The translations under genes were made by a program, and so were the position numbers. The notes beneath the pieces were generated by a model. That model was given only the letters and a program-made list of their open reading frames with translations. It was not told where the DNA came from and made no database searches. From Anisus vortex (taxonomy: Eukaryota > Mollusca > Gastropoda > Planorbidae), in assembly GCA_949126835.1 (NCBI GenBank), contig OX421500.1, positions 29,243,991-29,307,990 of the forward strand: DNA of 64,000 nucleotides. The letters run 5' to 3'. Each line of letters opens with the position of its first letter. The stretch's first letter is position 1. Shown here piece by piece: positions 10,822 through 21,959 of this stretch.

Positions 10822-11459
10822 AGTAAATTAGTCAGCAGTTTTAACAGATAATTTCTGGTTACGTACCCTTTTAAATCATTATTGTTCTGTTTATAAGATT
10901 TCTATCTCGATATTTCATAGTCTAATATTTTTCTATATTTTAAAAATAGACATACTGTATAAATATATACCAGCATTAATAGCAAACTTTAGAACTACAC
11001 ATAGTGTTAAAGCAATTGGTGTTGCAATTTATTTGCTAAGATTGTATCTATTTTTAAAATAGTTTATTATTTTCCCTCTTACTTTATAATCACAATTTTA
11101 AACATATTAAGATCATGTTGTAATATATTTTCATAAGTGGTGGAGTGTAGACATTAGCGATGGAGTGTTGTGTTCAACTACACATCATAAAATAATATCA
11201 AACCTGCTATTACACTAAGCTTTGTCTTTAAATACATTATCATTTCTTCTTTCTGTCATATATTTTCTTTCTTTCTATCTCTGTCTCTCATTTGTTTACT
11301 TTCTTTAACACATTATCTTACATTTTAAAATCTGATCAAATTTCAAGAAATAACTCAAATAAGAATAAATTGTCGCCTTTGTTCTCAACGTCTAAATAGA
11401 CAACTTTTGTTTAAATTGTTATTGTTTGGTCTTTAATTGTTTACTTTTCCTTTTTATCT
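10822..11459. other. AT-rich spacer, nothing recognised
   Basis: No supportable reading frame, RNA or repeat. Confidence 0.45.
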
Positions 11460-11598
<139 letters not shown>

Positions 11599-11954
11599 GC
11601 TATCTTACTTTTATCTTACTATTTATTTAATAGAGAGCAATAAGGAATAAAAAATAACACAAACATTCATTTGTCACAGTCCAAGAGTTTACTTTATGTG
11701 TAAAAACATATCTGTTGTGGGCATACATTTAAACAAAGACATTTAATTGCATAAAATATAAACGTATGAGAAGGAAATAAAAAAAACAGTTTTAGACAAT
11801 TATTTTAAGCACATGACTTAAAATTACACAACAATAAAACACCAGTCTTTACTAACAACATTCCTTTATAAAATAATACTTATCAAGTATTTTTGCCAAT
11901 AAGTTTGTTGTTTTTTTTATAATATCCTATATCTTTTTGAATACAGCTTAAAAG

Positions 11955-12015
11955 ATGGCAGTTGTTTATTGCGTTTCGAAAAACAACAACTATGTCGGAT
12001 TCACAATCTACAACA
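11955..12015 (+). CDS. Candidate first coding exon of an unknown gene (speculative)
   Basis: An ATG at 11955 in the context aaagATGG opens 20 codons starting MAVVYCVSKNNNYVGF. They end at a strong donor, ACA|GTAAGG (GT at 12016-12017), leaving phase 1. The next candidate exon at 15634 also begins in phase 1, so the two could join. I do not recognise a domain. The evidence is limited to start context, donor quality and phase match. The 12.4-14.8 kb transposons would lie in the intron. It could equally be chance. Confidence 0.2.
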
Positions 12016-12419
12016 GTAAGGCTATATTATGAATGGATTTATTATCGCTTTTGTTCTTACACGATTTTAAAATTGTGTTTATCAAAATTTTCGATGTAAA
12101 CAATTAAATGAGCCAATATGTAAATTATTTGTTCCATTTTACTATAAAATATAAAACTAAATCTATAATTAGTGATTGTTGTTTTGTTAGAATTAATATC
12201 AGAGCGATGGTTGACACTATCATTGAACTTACTACCTCTATATTATATTATATACCATTTGTGTATTTATGGTGCAGTTATCTTTTCAGTGTTGTTATTG
12301 CCTTCACTATAAACAGCCCTCGCTTTCATTCTCAGCCCGCGTCTCTATTCCTGCACTGTGACGAGACGCAATGAGCGATGAGATCCTGGTGACGTCTCTA
12401 CACAGCCAATACATTGTTC
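12016..12419. other. No gene recognised
   Basis: AT-rich sequence. The frame at 12108-12374 on the plus strand has no recognisable domain and is not called. Confidence 0.4.
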
Positions 12420-12429
12420 ATTCTAAGTA

Positions 12430-12815
12430 TATATTATTTTTTCTAGTTTGTCGAAGAAGTCAGGTATTTCTAAGTATTATGTGGGGGCATATATGTTAAC
12501 TAAGGTGTATTTGTTATTGTTGTTTTATATTATAACTATTTCTAATCTACCTTGTTTATCAGTGTGTCTGTGTGTAACTTTGTATTTGTCTGATGTCTGT
12601 ATGATAGCTACTCCTCTCGCGTGTGTGCCTAAGCTAAATGTGATGTCTGTAAAAGCCAAATATATTGTGTATCTGTGTGCTTGTGTGTTAATATTTGTTT
12701 CTTGTAGGAAAATAATTATTAAATCGGGTTTGTATTTTCCTACAAGATTAACTATGTACTTTTGTTTGTGTTTTAAGCTATAAATATTAAGTGAAATTAC
12801 TGTAATGTCTGCCAT
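12430..12815 (-). pseudogene. LINE-N ORF2 start: APE endonuclease N-terminus
   Basis: From ATG 12815-12813 the frame reads ITVISLNIYSLKHKQKY, KYKPDLI followed by FLQETNI, then GVAIIQTS and a stop near 12525. In the same frame past that stop LVNIYAPT is readable, which is the next conserved APE motif. The APE domain nicks DNA at the insertion site. Only the first half is present, with at least two in-frame stops, so it is inactive. Confidence 0.8.
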
Positions 12816-12913
12816 CTTCGACGTATGTTCGGTGTTTGTGGTGATGATCTACTGTTTGTCACTGTCTGTTTATGTCAATCATCAGGGGTTTAGGAGACAA
12901 ATCAATTTCTGTA

Positions 12914-13623
12914 TCTTTAAGTTCTGTCTCTTCAAGTTCTGTCTCTTCAAGTTCTGTCTCTTTAAGTTCTGTCTCTTCAAGTTCTGTCTCTTCAAGTTCT
13001 GTCTCTTTAAGTTCTGTCTCTTCAAGTTATATCTCTTCAAGTTATGTCTCTTCAAGTTATATCTCTTCAAGTTTTGTCTCCTCAAGTTATGTCTCTTCAA
13101 GTTATGTCTCTTCAAGTTATGTCTCTTCAAGTTATGTCTCTTCAAGTTATGTCTCTTCAAGTTCTGTCTCTTCAAGTTCTGTCTCTTCAAGTTCTGTCTC
13201 TTCAAGTTATGTCTCTTCAAGTTCTGTCTCTTCAAGTTCTGTCTCTTCAAGTTATGTCTCTTCAAGTTCTGTCTCTTCAAGTTATGTCTCTTCAAGTTCT
13301 GTCTCTTCAAGTTCTGTCTCTTCAAGTTATGTCTCTTCAATTTCTGTCTCTTCAAGTTATGTCTCTTCAAGTTCTGTCTCTTCAAGTTATGTCTCTTCAA
13401 GTTCTGTCTCTTCAAGTTCTGTCTCTTCAAGTTATGTCTCTTCAAGTTCTGTCTCTTCAAGTTCTGTCTCTTCAAGTTCTGTCTCTTCAAGTTATGTCTT
13501 TTCAAGTTATATCTCTTCAAGTTCTGTCTCTTCAAGTTCTGTCTCTTCAAGTTCTGTCTCTTCAAGTTCTGTCTCTTCAAGTTATATCTCTTCAAGTTAT
13601 GTCTCTTCAAGTTATGTCTCTTC
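12914..13623. repeat. 15-bp minisatellite, about 47 units, inside a LINE
   Basis: The unit is TCTTCAAGTTCTGTC with variants TCTTCAAGTTATGTC and TCTTCAAGTTATATC and an occasional TTTAAG. Because 15 is a multiple of 3, all six frames stay open for about 700 bases, giving pentapeptide repeats (NLKRQ/NLKRH on the minus strand, SSSSV/SSSYV on the plus). The array lies between LINE ORF1 and ORF2, where a Lys/Asn-rich ORF1 C-terminus would be expected, so it may have grown from coding sequence. The variant units are interspersed rather than blocked. Confidence 0.97.
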
Positions 13624-13932
13624 TGATGACTGGTTAGAGTTTTCTAGCGGGGGGGGGGGAGCGGGGGGAGGGGGAGGTAGTCTCCTCGGGTTGTAGGGAT
13701 GGAAAGGAGTGGGTTCTCTTAAGGCCTTCCCAACAGGTGTTAGGGTATTTAGTCGGAGACGTGTCGGGGTCTGTGTTCAAGGTGGTATTTATTTTTCTTG
13801 TTGGAAACTGCCGGGTTAGGAAGTGAAGGGGTGGGGTTGGTTGCGGGGGAGACAGGGGTCGGGGGAGTCCTGCTGCAGGTTTATGGTTTTAGTGATAATT
13901 GGGGGGGGGGGCAGTGCAGTTTTTGTAGGTGA

Positions 13933-14375
13933 TTAAACCCTTTTCCTGTAGCTGACTGTTCGGAAACATTCGTCGTTAGCCATTGGGGTAAGACTCATCA
14001 AGGGCTGAGGGGTTGTTCCTTGAAGGGGGGGGGGGGGGCGAGGGCTGGCTGCCGCTTTGGCGTAAGTTTTCCTGGTTAGTCGGGGGCACTGGTTGGACCA
14101 GTGGGTATCGTCGCCGCAGCGGTGGCACTGTTGCCTACAGCCTGGGACAGTAACCAACACCTTGAAGGTCTTGGGGTTGCCCTCATACCTTATGTTGAAA
14201 TAGTGGCGGATGTCTTTATATTTCTTAGGGGTTATAATTCCTTGCCATTTGTCGGCGGGACAAGCAACCTTCTGGACTATGACCTCAGTGTAACACCAAG
14301 TCGGAATAGCGATATACACTAGGGCTGGTTTAGTGATGGGACTGTCGGACCAAAAATTCTGAGCTTGCAGCCTGG
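13933..14375 (-). pseudogene. LINE-N ORF1 (Gag-like) C-terminal half with CCHC knuckle
   Basis: The frame is open from the MITE boundary to a stop at 13933. Its product includes the zinc knuckle CHRCGDDTHWSNQC (C-x2-C-x4-H-x4-C) preceded by FKVLVTVPGCRQQ. Proline-rich sequence follows, encoded by long C/G runs. ORF1 proteins bind the element RNA and package it with ORF2. The same arrangement, RVLVAVPGRRQ then a knuckle, is at 39600-39700. The N-terminus is missing. Confidence 0.82.
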
Positions 14376-14809
14376 TAGGGTTGTCATCCGTCCCGATATA
14401 TCGGGACCGTTACCGTTTTTTAACATCTTGTCCCGACAAGACCCAATTGTGTCCCGATTTTTGAAAAATACTTTTACTGGCTTGGCTCAAGTACTGAACT
14501 AATACCATCTGTCGGCGCAGCATGTAAATGCAGCCTCAGTTAGTTCTATTTATAACAAGATACGGTTATGTTGACAAGGTCGTCTCGCAGAATGCGTTGC
14601 ATATACTGTATCGACAATGCACGCACCTTCTAGATCTAGCGCTATCTACCGCCACCATTCGAGAAAATGACATCTCCAGTGCCGCAACAAGTTCCATGAA
14701 ATTGTGATCTTTTTTTTTTTTTTATTATATTAAATACATTTTTTACTTCATTTTTACACCCTCACCTCAGAGTGTCCCGACGAGGTCACAGCTAGATATG
14801 ACAACCATA
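14376..14809. mobile_element. Nonautonomous hAT MITE, 434 bp
   Basis: Imperfect terminal inverted repeats are TAGGGTTGTCAT on the left and TATGGTTGTCAT on the right (read inward). They are flanked by a near-perfect 8-bp TSD, cagcctgg at 14368-14375 and caccctgg at 14810-14817 (7/8). GTCCCGA words recur inside both ends. No reading frame. TIR start and 8-bp TSD point to hAT. It sits exactly at the end of the LINE-N ORF1 frame. Confidence 0.75.
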
Positions 14810-14957
14810 CACCCTGGGCAAAAAGGAAAGGAGAGAGTGTACCGATGAAGACAATATAATATTAAATATAACGCCAATCTAAGGACGAACGAGAAACAAC
14901 AGCTACTCTACACAGACCATTATAAGGAAGTGGTCGTAACAATATTGATTATAGAAC

Positions 14958-15727
14958 TTATTCAAACTTTATTCCCCTTCTTTTCTCCCCCACCCTCTAG
15001 TTAAAATACTTTATTGCATTTGCTATAAATAGAGATTACTTGTGTAAGGTAAATATATCTTGTTAAAGTCGGGCGAAGAACTGAACACCGCTTTTACAAC
15101 TTTGCCAGCGGTCGTGTTTGGAATCATTTTCAAGTAGTCTCAAATGTAAATTCTAAAGACATTAAAGATTGCATATAGTCTAGGCTTCTATGGGTAATAT
15201 TTAACTGTTTGGAATATAGTCTTCTAAAGGTAATATGTAACAGTTTGAGTTTTATTTTTCGTTAAAACATTGGTCGGCGTTATGTGTATAGTAACAAAAT
15301 ACAATAATAATATCATAATATCATAATAAAAGTAAACATGATATATAATTCATTATTTAAGACTTGGCACCAAAAATTTTTCTTAGCAATGGTTTAAAAC
15401 TAGCATACCAGGTAAAGACTAAAAGTTTATATTGAAAAATATTAGCTGAGTTGTGTAGTGATAAAGAGACTGAAGACATACAGTTCCTGTTTAATTTCTC
15501 CTGGACTAAAACACAACTAATTGGTCACAGCTATTTCGTAATGTGGTTTAGTAAATTTGGATAGCTTATTCACATCTTTGACGTTTTTTAAAAAAGTTCA
15601 ATATTTTGTAAATGATTGTTTCTTGCTTGGCAGACAAGATGGACAGACAGAGAGAAAAGCAAGAGCATGAACAATCCAGGTAACCAAAGGTTGATAGCAA
15701 TTAATTTTTACCGATGCATCAAATAGC
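14958..15727 (+). repeat. Tandem segmental duplication, copy 1 (carries a candidate exon)
   Basis: This segment is repeated about 1,266 bases downstream (16224-16985) at roughly 80-85% identity by eye. Shared landmarks are tcccccaccctctagtta, ttgctataaatagagatta, gtcgtgtttggaatcatttt, aacattgg-cggcgttatgtg and gatagcttattcacatcttt. Within it a 46-nt stretch bounded by AG and GT is much more similar than its surroundings. The spacing suggests a direct duplication in an intron-rich host locus. Confidence 0.8.
15634..15679 (+). CDS. Candidate duplicated exon, copy 1
   Basis: Preceded by ttgcttggcAG and followed by GTaacc. Taken in phase 1 it encodes K-MDRQREKQEHEQS plus two bases of the next codon; joined to the exon at 17034 this gives an Arg codon. 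The two copies of the exon differ at 2 of 46 positions, while flanks differ far more, which suggests constraint on a short charged, probably helical, peptide. Length 46 is not a multiple of three, so copies 1 and 2 cannot both be used in frame. I do not recognise the protein. Confidence 0.35.
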
Positions 15728-15801
15728 TATGATCTGTTACCTATAGGAATACACTACTAGAAAGTATGATCTGTTACATATAGGAATACACTACTAGAAA
15801 G
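15728..15801 (+). repeat. 37-bp tandem duplication
   Basis: Two adjacent 37-base units starting tatgatctgttac (15728-15764, 15765-15801) differ at one position. Recent local duplication at the end of segmental copy 1. Confidence 0.95.
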
Positions 15802-16223
15802 TTCTTTCCAAAATGTATTAGAAAGTAGTCAAAGTGTTTTATTTTATAATACAATTCAACAAATAACAAGACTAGACTAGAAATACTTTCTTAACTTTTA
15901 TTTTTACATTGATGCGAGTTTATAAAGATTATAAAGCAACTGCTTCTGCTTGACGTTTAAGAACATACATCTCAGAACGATGTGCAATAACAATAAATAG
16001 AACACAAAATAATTGCGTGTGTATTTCCTTATTATTTTAATATTTTGAAAATGTTCTCAATTTTAGATTTTTACTCTTAAGTTACAGTGACTTTTCTTTA
16101 ATAAATTTAAAAAATAAAGACTTGGTGATAGTTGTTTGACTTGGATTACATTTTCTGTCGATACAAATTGAACTAGCTTTTGTAAACTAATTATTTTATT
16201 TGTCACTTATATTTAAATTTAGA

Positions 16224-16985
16224 GCTTATTCTAAACTTTATCCCTCTTTCTTTCCTCCCCCACCCTCTAGTTACATTGTATGATTACATTTGCTATAAAT
16301 AGAGATTACGTTTGTGAGAACCTGTTAAAGTTGGGCAAAGAACAGAACTGATCGACGTGTTACTCCGCTTTTACCACTTTGCGAGCTGTCGTGTTTGGAA
16401 TCATTTTCAAATAATCTCAAATGTAAAACCTAAAGATATTAAAGAATGAATATAGTCTTCTATAGGTAATATGCAACAGTTTTAATTTTAATTTTAAGTA
16501 AAACATTGGCCGGCGTTATGTGTGTAGTAACAAATTAAAATAATAATACCATACCGAAAGTCAACATGCTATATCATTCATTATTAAACACTTGACACCA
16601 AGAATATATTCACATAATTCAACAATATTCTTAGCAATGATTTAAAACTAGCATACCAAGCGAAGACTAAAATTTATTATTATTAGTTGAGATGTGTAAT
16701 GATATAGAGACTGAAGACATACACTTCCTGTTTAAATTCTCCCGTACTAAAAAAACACAATAAATATTTTGTCACTGTAATGTGGTTTAGACAGTTTGGA
16801 TAGCTTATTCACATCTTTGCAGTTTTTAAACAGTTCGAAATTTTGTAAATGATGGCTTCCTGCTTGGTAGACAAGATGGACAGACAGAGAGAAAAGCTAG
16901 AGCATGAACAATCAAGGTAACAGAAGGTTGTTAGCAATTTATTTTTACCGATGCATCAAATAGCTTGATGTTACATACGACGATT
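16224..16985 (+). repeat. Tandem segmental duplication, copy 2
   Basis: Downstream partner of 14958-15727, in the same orientation and with the same landmarks in the same order. It contains the second copy of the candidate exon (16871-16916). Many small indels separate the copies, so the duplication is not recent. Confidence 0.8.
16871..16916 (+). CDS. Candidate duplicated exon, copy 2
   Basis: Bounded by cttggtAG and GTaaca. In the same phase as copy 1 it encodes K-MDRQREKLEHEQS; Gln is replaced by Leu. The acceptor is weaker than in copy 1 (cttggtag against cttggcag). Mutually exclusive use with copy 1 is a possibility, not shown by the sequence. Confidence 0.35.
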
Positions 16986-17033
16986 AGTAAATAATTGACT
17001 GACATATTTGACCGATGTAAGTTTTACTTTCAG

Positions 17034-17057
17034 ACAACAGAAGATGGCTTTCTGAGA
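17034..17057 (+). CDS. Candidate terminal exon
   Basis: A good acceptor, gttttactttcAG, ends at 17033. In the frame left by either 46-nt exon the sequence reads R-QQKMAF then TGA at 17055-17057. The following 180 bases would be 3' UTR, but no clear poly(A) signal was pinned. Support depends entirely on the upstream exons. Confidence 0.25.
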
Positions 17058-18416
17058 GACGCCAAAAAACCTTGCGATTCTTGTCTAGTCCAGAAAGGCT
17101 GAATGACAGTTATTTTGTAAAATATATTGATGGAACTAACTGCTGACAGATGATGAAGATGTGTTTGATACTGCTTTACAATACTTGATAAAAGAATAAC
17201 TTATTTGAATTAAAGTATAAACAAATATCATTATTTATGATTAAATCAATATTTTAACGTTATGGAGTATATGTTTTTTGTGGGGGGATGGGTGAGGTGC
17301 GGTGGCTGTATTAAGAATCAAAGTGTGGCCACTTCATTGTCCAGGAAGATGCGTATTCTTAAAGTATCACAATCAAAAGTAAATATATACCAATAATATA
17401 ATTTAAAAAGTTATCAGTAAATATTACTTGGTTATATTGTTGAAATATATATAACATTTTGTAAAGATTTAAAATTGTTGTTAATACTTGTTTTAAACTA
17501 TTAGACTCTGTATATATAATTTTGCTCTCTATCTGCTTCTCTCCCTATTTCTCTCTATATCTATTACTATCTATATTCATTGTTTCATTTATTAAAATTG
17601 TACTCCATTTTAAAGTCTATGATGTAGATAGTATTCAAAAAGTCAATTCCGTACTGCAAATAAAAAGACACCGTTTATTACAACCACAGAAAAACATGAC
17701 GGAAGATAACCATTTAATAGGTGTACAACAGTGGGCTAACCTACTATAGTTATAGAATATATACTTATGTATGTGTGTGTGTGTGTGTGTGCATCACCCT
17801 TTTTAGAAATATGGAGAACTTCACTGAAAACTTCTTTCGCTGCTGTTTATGACGAATCTCAAGGATTATATTATTTAAAGCGGGCATTACAAAACATGAA
17901 TGGTTATTTTTTCAATTAGCCCGATCTTTTATCTCCAGTCAGCTCGCTTCCATGCCTCCTGCAATGCATCACGCAGCGACACACACGAACGTCTGGGGAC
18001 CACGCTACACAGTAAATAACTTGTGAGTTAGCCAGCAAGGAAAAAACGTCTAGAAGTAAGTGAAGAATGGCTGGCTTATTACATTTCAAAAGTGGGGAAA
18101 ATATCGAGTACGACATAGGAACTGAAATGCAGGAGAAAGGAATAAAACGGTTTAATACTTACTGACAGTTTGCTCATTAATTATTTACTCTTCAAACTAT
18201 AGGGAAGTATTAACATTACATTACATTATATAATAATAACTGTATTTGATTAATATGTACACATATTTTTTTATGCTAACATTTTTAGGTTAGTATTTTC
18301 TCATTTCATGCCCATTTCTTTGTTTCACACAATAATTCTCTACAGTCCAACTAGCCACACTACCTAACATGACCAATACTAAAATGTAATTAATCACTGA
18401 CTCAGGTTCACATCAG
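17058..18416. other. No gene recognised; short (TG)n at 17771-17792
   Basis: AT-rich DNA with a small TG microsatellite. No supportable reading frame; the frames at 17522-17749 and 17916-18116 lack any domain. Confidence 0.4.
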
Positions 18417-18417
18417 G

Positions 18418-18710
18418 TCAGATGACACACCCCATGCGCGAACGCATGGGAGACATTTCCCGCAGTTGCTCCGGCTGCCCCGTTATCCATTGCATCAGGG
18501 TAGGCCTGTGGACCCGGTGGAGAGATAGAATGGACGTTTCGAACCCGTCTCGAAGACCCTCCCGTTGCCTGAATGCTTGTACTTTAGGCTTACAGTCAGG
18601 CTGAACTCCTTGCATGCATGAGAGAAGCAAGTGACAAGCTGCTGGAGTCTGTCTTTGGGTGTGTGATGTCAAGGCTGCGTCTTCAGCAAAAAGCATCTCG
18701 CGAATGAAGA
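18418..18710 (-). pseudogene. LINE reverse transcriptase relic (motif C region)
   Basis: On the minus strand from about 18710 the sequence reads IREMLFAEDAALTSHTQ. This is the RT motif C region with FAED in place of FADD. After a frameshift CFSHACKEFSLTVSLK is readable, matching the LINE-A order FADDAALATHTE...FGLTISLKKTN. The remaining part (18418-18560) also matches the GC-rich segments at 31.9 and 33.8 kb at the DNA level. Dead fragment. Confidence 0.7.
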
Positions 18711-18719
18711 CCTTTGTGA

Positions 18720-21512
18720 CTTTGTAGATTTAAAAGCGGTATAATTTATGTCTTCAGGTCTGATACAACTATATGTTCTTGTTTATCCCCAATGGTTCTA
18801 GTTGTAGCCAAGATGTCTGGACCTCAAACTTACGGTTTGGAAACATTTGACCAGCAGAAATGATTTGACATACAGTACTACAACAAAAGAAGAAAGGCAA
18901 GATTTACTTCCTTGGGAAAAAAATACTTCAGCGGAAGTACTACTTTACTAAATAGTAATGAAATAATATCTCATTTATGTATATTATAATACATGAACTA
19001 AACAATTATATAAAACATAATGCACATTTTCTATGATTTGTTTGTCGTCATTATGTGTTGTTGTCTCATTTGTATTTGTGTTTGTTCACATTGTGTACGT
19101 GTATACACTGTATTAATTATATTTAAATTAAAACTATTGGTCGAAACCATGAAATTATTAAATCATTATTACTAGTTCAAACGTTTTCAATAACAAAACA
19201 TGTTTGTGTTCATAGGGTTTTAGAAAACATAACTTTGTTCTAAATTAATACATAAGTAATATGATTTAATATATACTTAATTAGTCCTATTGGGTCATGC
19301 ATATGGGACTCCACTCTCACCATTGATAAGTGTTCATATTTTAAGCATTAACTGGGATATTATTAAACGCAGTCTAAAGTATGCAACCCATGGAGTGTTG
19401 AAATAGGTTTACATAACACAACATGAACTGAGTCAACAAACACAATGAATAAATAGCAAAAATGTATTTATTATTATGTTTTTATAATCGAACAGAAACT
19501 AAATAACTGATTAAGATATACAAATACATCAACGAGTCACTAGCAGCACGTAAAAAAAACAATTCATGTATTTTCATAACAATTTCATATACACAATGGC
19601 ATGTCTTTTATTTTACAATCAATCAATGCTGGTACAATGACATTCAAAAGTTATATTATAGGGACACTACATTCATGTGATACTCCTACTCTCTTCTTTT
19701 TTATTTATCTGTTTCTCCGTTTTCTCTTTCAGTTTCTCCACACCAGCTCTTATTTTTTTTTGTTGATAATGAAGTAAGACAATAGCTAAACTTATGTTAC
19801 ACTAATTACAGAGTTTGGGAAATGTATATATTCTATTTGAAATTAACGCATTTCCATCCAAGAGCTAAAATACTTGGTAAGTTATTAAAAAGGAAATATT
19901 TAAAAAATGAACTTATTATACTAAGAGTACATGTTTTTTTTTAATAGCAATTAATTAACATATGCATAAATATATAATATTATACTTAAACATATTTGTT
20001 ACTAATTTTACAGTTAAAAATGTGTATTTCTAATTATATTAAAGCACACTAACAAATGACAAATCCTTTACAAAAAAAACAATTTGAAAAGTTAATATTT
20101 TGGGTTTTGGTGTTGTTCCATTATAAATAAATAGTATGTATCTGGTCCTACTAAAATATTTATTTAGTATTCTTACTAATAGACGATTTCAATTTTATAC
20201 CACTTTAGTAACAATTTAACTTTATAGGGTTACTTTATCTACTAAGTGCAGATGATTTTAATTTTAATTATATAATAATATTATGCATTAAAGATATAAA
20301 ACTCAAAAATATGTTTTTCTTATGGTCGCCTTTAAAAATAAAAAATTCAATATTTTAGAAAATGAGAAATTAATTGTTACTGCTTTTTTCTACGGTAGAG
20401 TATTTTTTATTGAAACTTCACACATTACCTCTTAGCCTGTTCTCATTGGTGTTAACATCATTTGATTGACATTATTTTTTTTTTACTTTGCTTTTAAAAT
20501 GTATTTTACTTTATATACATTTTATTTCTTATCTTTTACATCTTTTGGTTTAAGTAATCGTTCATTGCGTGATATAGATTGTTTTTTATTTGACAATCTT
20601 TGAATGTTCTCCAAGTTACTATGTACTCTCTGACGTTTAATCCAAGGAAATTAATTGTTTTGAAAGAAAGAATAATTACCGCCATATAAAAGCAATTGGA
20701 AATTTTTTATTAAAAATATATAATTTGATAAGTAAATATGATTTTATTTATCTTATATTATATATTACTTACGCTCCTTCTATAATGAAGATTATTGCGT
20801 CCACCTCTCATCCGATGTCCGAGTCTAGTCTTGCATTTTTATTAATGTTTTAAATCATATTGAGTTAATGATTTTACTAGTTAGTTAGGCTACCCTTTTC
20901 ATTCCCGTAATACGTCCGAAAAAAAAAAAACATAAATAAATATCTAGAATTTTTACTTTGGAATACAATTACAATTTTATTTTATAAGGGGCACATCAAA
21001 TCAAATTATAATAAAATATTACTCATTAATTCCCTTAACAATTTGATAGCACTATTTATGTTTATACTACATCGAGTTACAGACTTTAAAAATGACAGTT
21101 ATTTTAAGAAATGATAAAATAAGATTTTAATATGATTGATTAAAATGTTAAAACTATCACATAAGAGAACGTTTTTTTAAAAAATTATTATTTGGACTTT
21201 TAAACAAGGTCATTATTTATTGTAAAACGCTGTTTTTTTTTTAGTTTCGCAGTGTTCTTTGTAATTAAGTCAAAGGATGAACAAATGTTGATCTATCATT
21301 TGTTGACAATCCCGTTCAGCGAGACAATGACGATCATGATCGGCCTAATCTGGCTGGATATGCAGCAGACTGTCACAATAATTTTCAAACAAAACAAACG
21401 TATCTATGATATTATGTAAGATAGTAATTTGAAAGTAAACAAAATATTAACCCATATCTTTATTTCGCTTGATCTAATCATATGATAATTAAAGTCATAG
21501 TGCAATACAGTC
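18720..21512. other. 2.8-kb AT-rich spacer, nothing recognised
   Basis: Very AT-rich with homopolymer runs. No reading frame, tRNA or repeat family that I could support. Confidence 0.5.
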
Positions 21513-21920
21513 TTACCCAAAGACATCCTATAATCTGAACTAGCCAGAGAAAAGAGGACTGCAGGCCGGCCCCACATTCGTTTTAGGGATGTCTGTAAGA
21601 GAGACATGAAAGCCCTAGCCATGGACATAAACAGCTGGGATGAACTTGCCAAGGAAAGTTTTAGTTGGAGACGAGCGCTGACCTCCAGACTGGAAGCAGG
21701 AGAAAGAAACCTGCAACGGCTCGCTGACGAGAAGCGCACCAGAACGAAGGAAAGACACCAGTCAACGACCAATTATGTCTTCTTGTGCCAGACGTGCAAC
21801 AGGGACTGTCACTCGCGTGTGGGCTTGTACAGCGACAGCAGAAGCTGCAAGGCCAGGAGCACAAACTCCCCTAAGGGCACACAAAATTCCGTCGTCTCAC
21901 GAGACTAATGGAAGCCAACA
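21513..21920 (+). mobile_element. LINE-A copy 3: 5'-truncated 3' end
   Basis: Begins at tacccaaagacatcc, matching 10406 of copy 2, and keeps GKRTAGRP-equivalent sequence, then MKALAMDINSWDELAKESF and the C-terminal finger CQTCNRDCHSRVGLYSDSRSC, in a frame that stays open from 21606 to the stop at 21906-21908. The 3' inverted repeat GTCTC-AC-GAGAC is at 21894-21905, followed by taatggaagccaacag. A near-match of agtgcaataca (before) and agtgtaataca (after) may be the TSD. The intact finger frame shows that the TGA in copy 2 is not ancestral. Confidence 0.85.
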
Positions 21921-21959
21921 GTGTAATACACGAATGAAAGTTTGTTTGTAAAATTGTTT

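Larger units (their letters stand above)
12420..14375 (-). mobile_element. LINE-N copy 1: ORF1-ORF2 fragment with an expanded minisatellite
   Basis: On the minus strand this fragment carries the C-terminal part of a Gag-like ORF1 (14375-13933), a proline/G-run-rich segment, a 15-bp tandem array (13623-12914) and the start of an ORF2 endonuclease (12815 to about 12430). Order and content match I/Nimb- or Jockey-like two-ORF LINEs. It is cut at the upstream side by the hAT MITE at 14376 and truncated inside the endonuclease at about 12420. A related ORF1 is at 38650-40149. Confidence 0.75.

Noticed and set aside
12805..13696. Long repetitive reading frames on both strands (e.g. NLKRQ and SSSSV repeats)
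   Set aside because: They are produced by the 15-bp tandem array, which has no stop in any frame. No splice or start context supports a protein.
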